From assembly GCA_947396885.1 (NCBI GenBank), contig OX377204.1:96482728-96546727 (forward strand): a stretch of 64,000 nt of DNA, given 5' to 3'. The notes beneath the pieces were generated by a model, which was given only the letters and a program-made list of their open reading frames with translations, made no database searches and had not been told where the DNA came from. Positions 59,904-64,000 of the stretch are shown piece by piece. The first letter of the stretch is position 1; each line of letters starts with the position of its first letter. The translations under genes and the position numbers were made by a program. This DNA comes from Heligmosomoides polygyrus polygyrus (taxonomy: Eukaryota; Nematoda; Chromadorea; Rhabditida; Heligmosomidae).

Positions 59904-61770
59904 CAATATATTTCTTCATTTTCTCTTGTTTTCTATATTTCTGAAGCTAGAAGCCATGCCAGTTACTATGGCAGGCATAGTCATGACTTAGGATTCATTC
60001 TCTTGCTCGCCTAGGTGTGGCAAAGGAACCTTTGGACGGACGTGAAATTAACTCAGATGTAACTTGAAATGTGAAACTGTGCCGGATAAAAATTCAGCCT
60101 ATAAATGCGTGCGTAGCCATGCACGACGGGAACGGATGAAAATATAAAGAATTAAAATACTAAAACATAAAGAAAAACAGGTAAAAACAAATAAAATAAA
60201 AGTAAATAGCGAGCCCCATTCAGACAAAAGGACAGAAATATGGAACCTTTTTCCGCGAAGAAAAGGAAAGCAACCCATAAGCTAATCCAAAGTATAAAAC
60301 CACATACTGACCTAACTAGATCATAAACAATGCAATATATTGTTCACACGAGCAACAGAAACGTTCGACGAGATGACACGTGGATGCGAACGCGCGCTGA
60401 ACGTGCAGCAGGAGCAACAGATAACATATCAGCCAAAAGAGGGAAGAACACGAGTTCGACGGGTTTATGCGCTTTGACCAGCTATTTGGAAAAGTCAAAG
60501 CACGGCGCAGTAAAACGAAATACAAAGTAACAACGGCAAAATCTTTACCTCTCCGCAAATGAAAGAAAACCGAAGTCAAAGCACTTCAAGAAGCATACCT
60601 TCGCATGACCCTCATGTCTCCGACCATGTGGAGGTGGAACACGTTCGCTCGATCCTGCTATGTCAACAGATCGCACCACATCTGCTGAAAATGTGAAAAA
60701 TAACCATTTTTCTATCATTAAAACCATTATAAATATAATGGAAACGCCTTTCAAAGAGAGTTGAGCAAGAAAGAAGCCTGAAGAACACTTACAGGTCAGT
60801 CTCGGGCTTTTCTGCGACAGTTTTTCTCCATTCTTAGCCGCGTCCTGAAAAGAAAAGAATCACTGATGATAATCAATCAGTTCATGGACCGTCTAATGGT
60901 AAGACATATAGCTCCAACCACATTTATGTAATTCTTTATCCACATCGTGTCACGCGGGCAAACGAGCGTGACACAACATTGGATCACACGGTCGTCAACA
61001 CGACTCCATTTGATTCGAAATGGGTCAATATGACTTGAAAATGATATGGATCGGAACTTAAAGCTCATACCAAGCACAAAAGGCTTCTTGGGAAGGTGCG
61101 AATCCAACTAGAAAAATAAAGAGAGAGACTACAAGACTGTGACGCGACATCGTGTCACGCGGTCCCACTCGGCTGAAAGGGTGTGACACGACATCGTGTC
61201 ACGTGGTCCCACTCGGCCGAAAGGGTGTGACACGACATCGTCTCACTCGGTCGTACGAGAGTGTTCAATGTGGTTCGAAAAGTGCCAATTTGACGTGAAA
61301 GTTGTACGGATTAGATCTCAAAGTTCATATAATCTATACCGCACAGGATAACCAAGAGATAAGCAATAGATCCTGGTCAAAGAAACTCTCCAACAACACA
61401 CCTTGCTCATCGGACGATCAGTGAACACAGGTCCATTGAACGGAAATGATCTCCGCGTCGATGCTGCATGGGGCGCTTGTCGACTCGAACTCGCGCTACC
61501 GAAAAATCTGGGCGGAGAGACGTCAACCCTCCGCTCCTAAAGGATCTGATCTTCAGCTGCTATTAGATTCGACGATGAATTCAGAGCTGAGAGGAGGGTA
61601 AAGTAGACCCACCTTCCCAAGCCATGACGAAAACGGGGAGGCAGGGTCTTCAGGCGGAGTTCGCGCAGCAGGATTGCCTTGCGAGGTTCGATTTCCACTG
61701 GAGGTAGGCTTCACCTCAGCTTCAGTAGAATTCGATCGCTCATCTTGCGCTGTAGTTGTACCTTTCGGAT
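59904..61770 (-). CDS. 5' half of the spliced host gene (four exons, 5' partial)
   Basis: Exons, minus strand: 61613-61770, 60793-60844, 60599-60684 and 59904-59940. Junctions: AAG/GTGGGT, CCT/GTAAGT, AAG/GTATGC and ATTG/GTAAGA donors, with TTTTCAG or CTTCAG acceptors. The reading stays open and in phase: PKGTTTAQDERSNSTEAEVK, NPAARTPPEDPASPFSSWLG, DAAKNGEKLSQKSPRLTSDV, GSSERVPPPHGRRHEGHAK, KYRKQEKMKKYIG. Ser/Thr/Pro-rich then basic, probably disordered; no domain recognised. The upstream exon is not found. The last exon ends in phase 1 while the next known exon (54623) starts in phase 0, so at least one exon is missing between, or there are two genes. Confidence 0.55.
61135..61265 (+). repeat. 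51-bp tandem repeat in an intron
   Basis: GACACGACATCGTGTCACG followed by TGGTCCCACTCGGCCGAAAG, about 2.5 units. Related words near 60945-60990. Each unit contains a CGACATCGTGTC-type palindrome. Confidence 0.65.
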
Positions 61771-62273
61771 CTGAAAATGGGCGCTGAAAATCGCAAACAT
61801 AGGCTGCAAAAAGGGGGCAAAATTTTGGTCCTAAAAGGTTTTTGATCCATTCCTTAAATAAGAGAAATGGTACTGGCAGCGAATATCACCCGCATTTCAT
61901 GTAAAACACTAGCCAGTCAAATAACGAGGAGCACCTAAATGCAATCAGAGCGAGTCACGAGTAGAAACTAACACAAAACCGGAGCATACCGCTGCGCTCG
62001 TTTTTAAAATCAAAAATTTATAAAATCTTCAATTTTATCAAAAGAATTAAGATATAACCTACTCGGGAGTCGCCATATATACCATTTTCACATTAAACTG
62101 TACACTGGCTAATTTAAAAAATCGTTACGGTTAAAAAAATGGACATTGTGCAAAGCAAGTAAGACATATATAGAGCTTAAATTGACATTGTCTAACGAAA
62201 TTAGAATTGAGTTTTGTTTAGATTTTTTTTAAAATAAAAATTAATCTTTGCGATGTGGTACTTAAGAAAAATA
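61771..62273. other. Intronic or 5' stretch without recognised features
   Basis: TATATACCATTTTCACATT at 62077 is an end word of the AT-rich foldback family. No exon with clear signals was found. Confidence 0.35.
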
Positions 62274-63325
62274 TTAGATTGTCCCATAAGTCCTTGCAGG
62301 TTTTTTTCAGCGATTCACTGCAGATTTCGCCGGCGGTCTCTTGCATAGCGCTGCATAGCTTTCGAAAGAGAATGATTTGCTCTATCAGAGCATGTATTGC
62401 ATTTCTTTTTCCATCATGAATTTTGTCAATTTTTAGGTCGTTGAAGTGAAAAGTGGAAAAGTGAAAAGTAGCTATTTGCGCACTTGTTCTCTCCGCTTAG
62501 GCTTGTAATTTTTTGCACAGTTTTTTATAGCACTTGGAAGACAATGCTCTGTACTACAAGAATATGTGTTGGTCCTATTTTCTCACTTGCCCTTTATTGA
62601 TTTTTAGTCCATCAAATTGGGAATTCCGAAGGAGGATGGTTATCTTTGCCGACAGCTCCTGCTCTGTGGTTGGATTTTTTGGGTTGGCGTTATATACCAT
62701 TGGAAAGAGAATGTCTTGCTCTATAAGAATATGTGTCGCGTTTATTGATTTCTTTCGAATGTCAACAAAATGCCAAAAAGAGAAGAATCGTCTCCACCAC
62801 CAACTCCTTCTCCTTCTTCGGTTGTTGATATTCGACAGAAATCAGCGGGAGCCAATAAACGCGACACAAATTCTTACTGAGCAAGACATCCTCTTCCAAA
62901 CGACATATGACACCAAGCAAAACAGTCCAACTACAGAACCGGAGTTTTGGTAAAAATTCGGACGGAAAAGTCGGAATCCCCAATTTGATGGCCTAAAAAT
63001 CAATAAAGGACAAGTGAGAAAATAGGACCAACACATATTCTTGTAGTACAGAGCATTGTCTTCCAAGTGCTATAAAAAGCTGCGCAAAAAATTACAAACC
63101 TAAGCGGAGAGAACAAGTGCGCAAATGGCTACTTTTTCACTTTTTCACTTTTCACTTCAACGACCTAAAAATTGACAAAATTCATGATGGAAAAAGAAAT
63201 GCAATACATGTTCTGATAGAGCAAATCATTCTCTTTCGAAAGCTGTGCAGCACCATCCAAGAGACCGCCGGCGAAATCTGCAGTGAATCGTCGAAAAAAC
63301 TGCAAGGATTTATGGGACAACCTAA
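62274..63325. mobile_element. mariner-type foldback, 1.05 kb
   Basis: TTAGATTGTCCCATAAGTCC and GGATTTATGGGACAACCTAA with TA on both sides. Arms of about 380 bp run inward (CGAAAGAGAATGATTTGCTC, AAGTGAAAAGTGGAAAAGTG, GAATATGTGTTGGTCC and their inverses). A second, smaller inverted pair (GAATATGTGTCGCGTTTATT and its inverse near 62850) makes the stem continue close to the centre at about 62800. Frames inside are mirrored repeat and not genes. Confidence 0.8.
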
Positions 63326-64000
63326 TAGTTATAATGATTGACAAAAACGGTCCTGAAATACTGAAGATTCATGAATTCCCTCGTGCGTTATAGAGCGAAG
63401 GATTGCCCCGCGCTCTCGTTCTACACATTGGATTATCTGTTGGTCTGATAGTGTAATTCCTATTGTTTATAGGGGTACCAGTCTAGAAACAGCAGAAGCG
63501 ATCACAATAGAAGAGGCACTTAATTGGACCCGGACCACATAACAAAATCGAATATTTAAACCTAATTCATGAAATTGTGTTTGCTATATTCGATTCAGCA
63601 ACTGAGAATACAACTTCAGATCTGGTAATTAGCGCGTAGAAAAAAATTTTTACTTAGTAGAAGAGATACAACACCATCCTCCACTACACAACTTCAGGTA
63701 AACAGCATTTACACCTCCATCACTTGAGCATATTAATGTTCTGAACAAGTGCACAGCACAATCTCTTCACACGAACAGCTCTTTGTGTCGGAGCACTTTG
63801 TAATACACCTGAGACGCTGTTTTGACCAAAGGAATGGAAACTCTATGCTCATTTGAAAAGTGTAAAGATTTTTTTCTTTTCCGAATGTTTTCTCTCGGAA
63901 ATTTTCCCGGTACAAAATATTAAAAAATATTTTGCCTTTATTATAAAGCGTGTGTTTCGACTATGCGGTTATGTTTGCTTGAAAGGTATTCAGTATAAAA
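63326..64000. other. Unassigned right end
   Basis: AT-rich, no gene. A weak plus-strand exon-like piece (TTACTTAG ... CTTCAG/GTAAAC, 63652-63697) is present but unsupported. Confidence 0.3.

Noticed and set aside
60316..60579. Minus-strand 87-residue frame as an exon
   Set aside because: It has no fitting splice sites and lies downstream of a good donor at 60598, so it is probably intron.
62534..63066. Mirrored frames of 139 and 74 residues with almost the same N-terminus
   Set aside because: They are the two arms of the mariner-type foldback read on opposite strands, not two genes.
1..64000. CRISPR arrays, nematode telomere TTAGGC arrays, prokaryotic operons
   Set aside because: Looked for and not seen. 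The tandem and inverted repeats have eukaryotic transposon structure.

Overview
The window looks like accessory, repeat-dense DNA from a nematode, probably a strongylid or hookworm-like rhabditid. The best clue is an RTE-type endonuclease fragment at 45961-46620 whose motifs match those I know from strongylid RTE elements. A CR1-clade LINE, mariner relics and introns of 41-58 bp also fit. There is no sign of bacterial DNA. The species is inference, and no database was searched.

Three layers make up the window. (1) A dispersed family of small intronless genes, here called the PBL family, has seven copies: 2709-3236 (+), 7089-7608 (-, pseudogene), 12401-12955 (+), 27225-27725 (+), 32745-33134 (-), 34156-34692 (+) and 41491-41997 (+). 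Each copy has a TATA-like box whose first base lies 48-49 bp before the ATG. Each encodes an ~85-residue domain that resembles a PB1/ubiquitin-type fold, followed by a low-complexity tail that is open in two reading frames. The genes travel with conserved 5' and 3' flanks. (2) One conventional spliced gene, on the minus strand, can be assembled from ten exons between 61770 and 51061, with consistent phases at every adjacent junction except one large gap. It has a stop and an AATAAA. Its long introns are packed with foldback elements. (3) Almost everything else is mobile DNA: a decayed AT-rich Penelope-like RT (15527-17167), a two-ORF CR1-like LINE (17384 to about 21490), an RTE fragment, an internally deleted mariner (50003-50913), and many non-autonomous DNA elements.

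The non-autonomous elements fall into recognisable groups. One has GGATCTATCC termini, an internal poly-G tract and 8-9 bp target-site duplications (TSDs). Harbinger-like MITEs have GGGCCTGTTCATACTTCG termini and TAA/TTA TSDs. A GGCCGGATTCATCA group has a 3-bp CTG-type TSD. hAT-like long inverted repeats have GGCACTATTGTAC termini and ~8-bp TSDs. There are mariner-type foldbacks with TA TSDs. Finally, there is a large class of long inverted repeats that carry a tRNA-like pol III promoter (box A plus box B) in each arm.

Layout. 1-5000: TG-rich satellite, then PBL copy 1 inside a large inverted repeat. 5000-9500: pseudogene copy 2, whose 3' region is split by MITEs, then a hAT-like foldback carrying a small ORF. 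9500-14500: a tRNA-armed foldback and PBL copy 3. 14500-21500: AT-rich foldback, Penelope-like RT and LINE. 21500-26500: second TG satellite and more foldbacks. 26500-30100: PBL copy 4 and MITEs. 30270-32340: a 350-bp tandem array. 32700-35000: head-to-head PBL copies 5 and 6. 35000-40900: nested MITEs. 41400-43700: PBL copy 7 with a three-level nest in its 3' region. 44000-50900: MITEs, RTE, a 1-kb foldback and mariner. 51000-61800: the spliced gene with foldback-filled introns. 62274-63325: a mariner-type foldback.

The best candidate for an undescribed system is the set of tRNA-armed foldbacks, which would give self-complementary pol III transcripts, together with the PBL gene family that spreads through the same DNA with its own core promoter.
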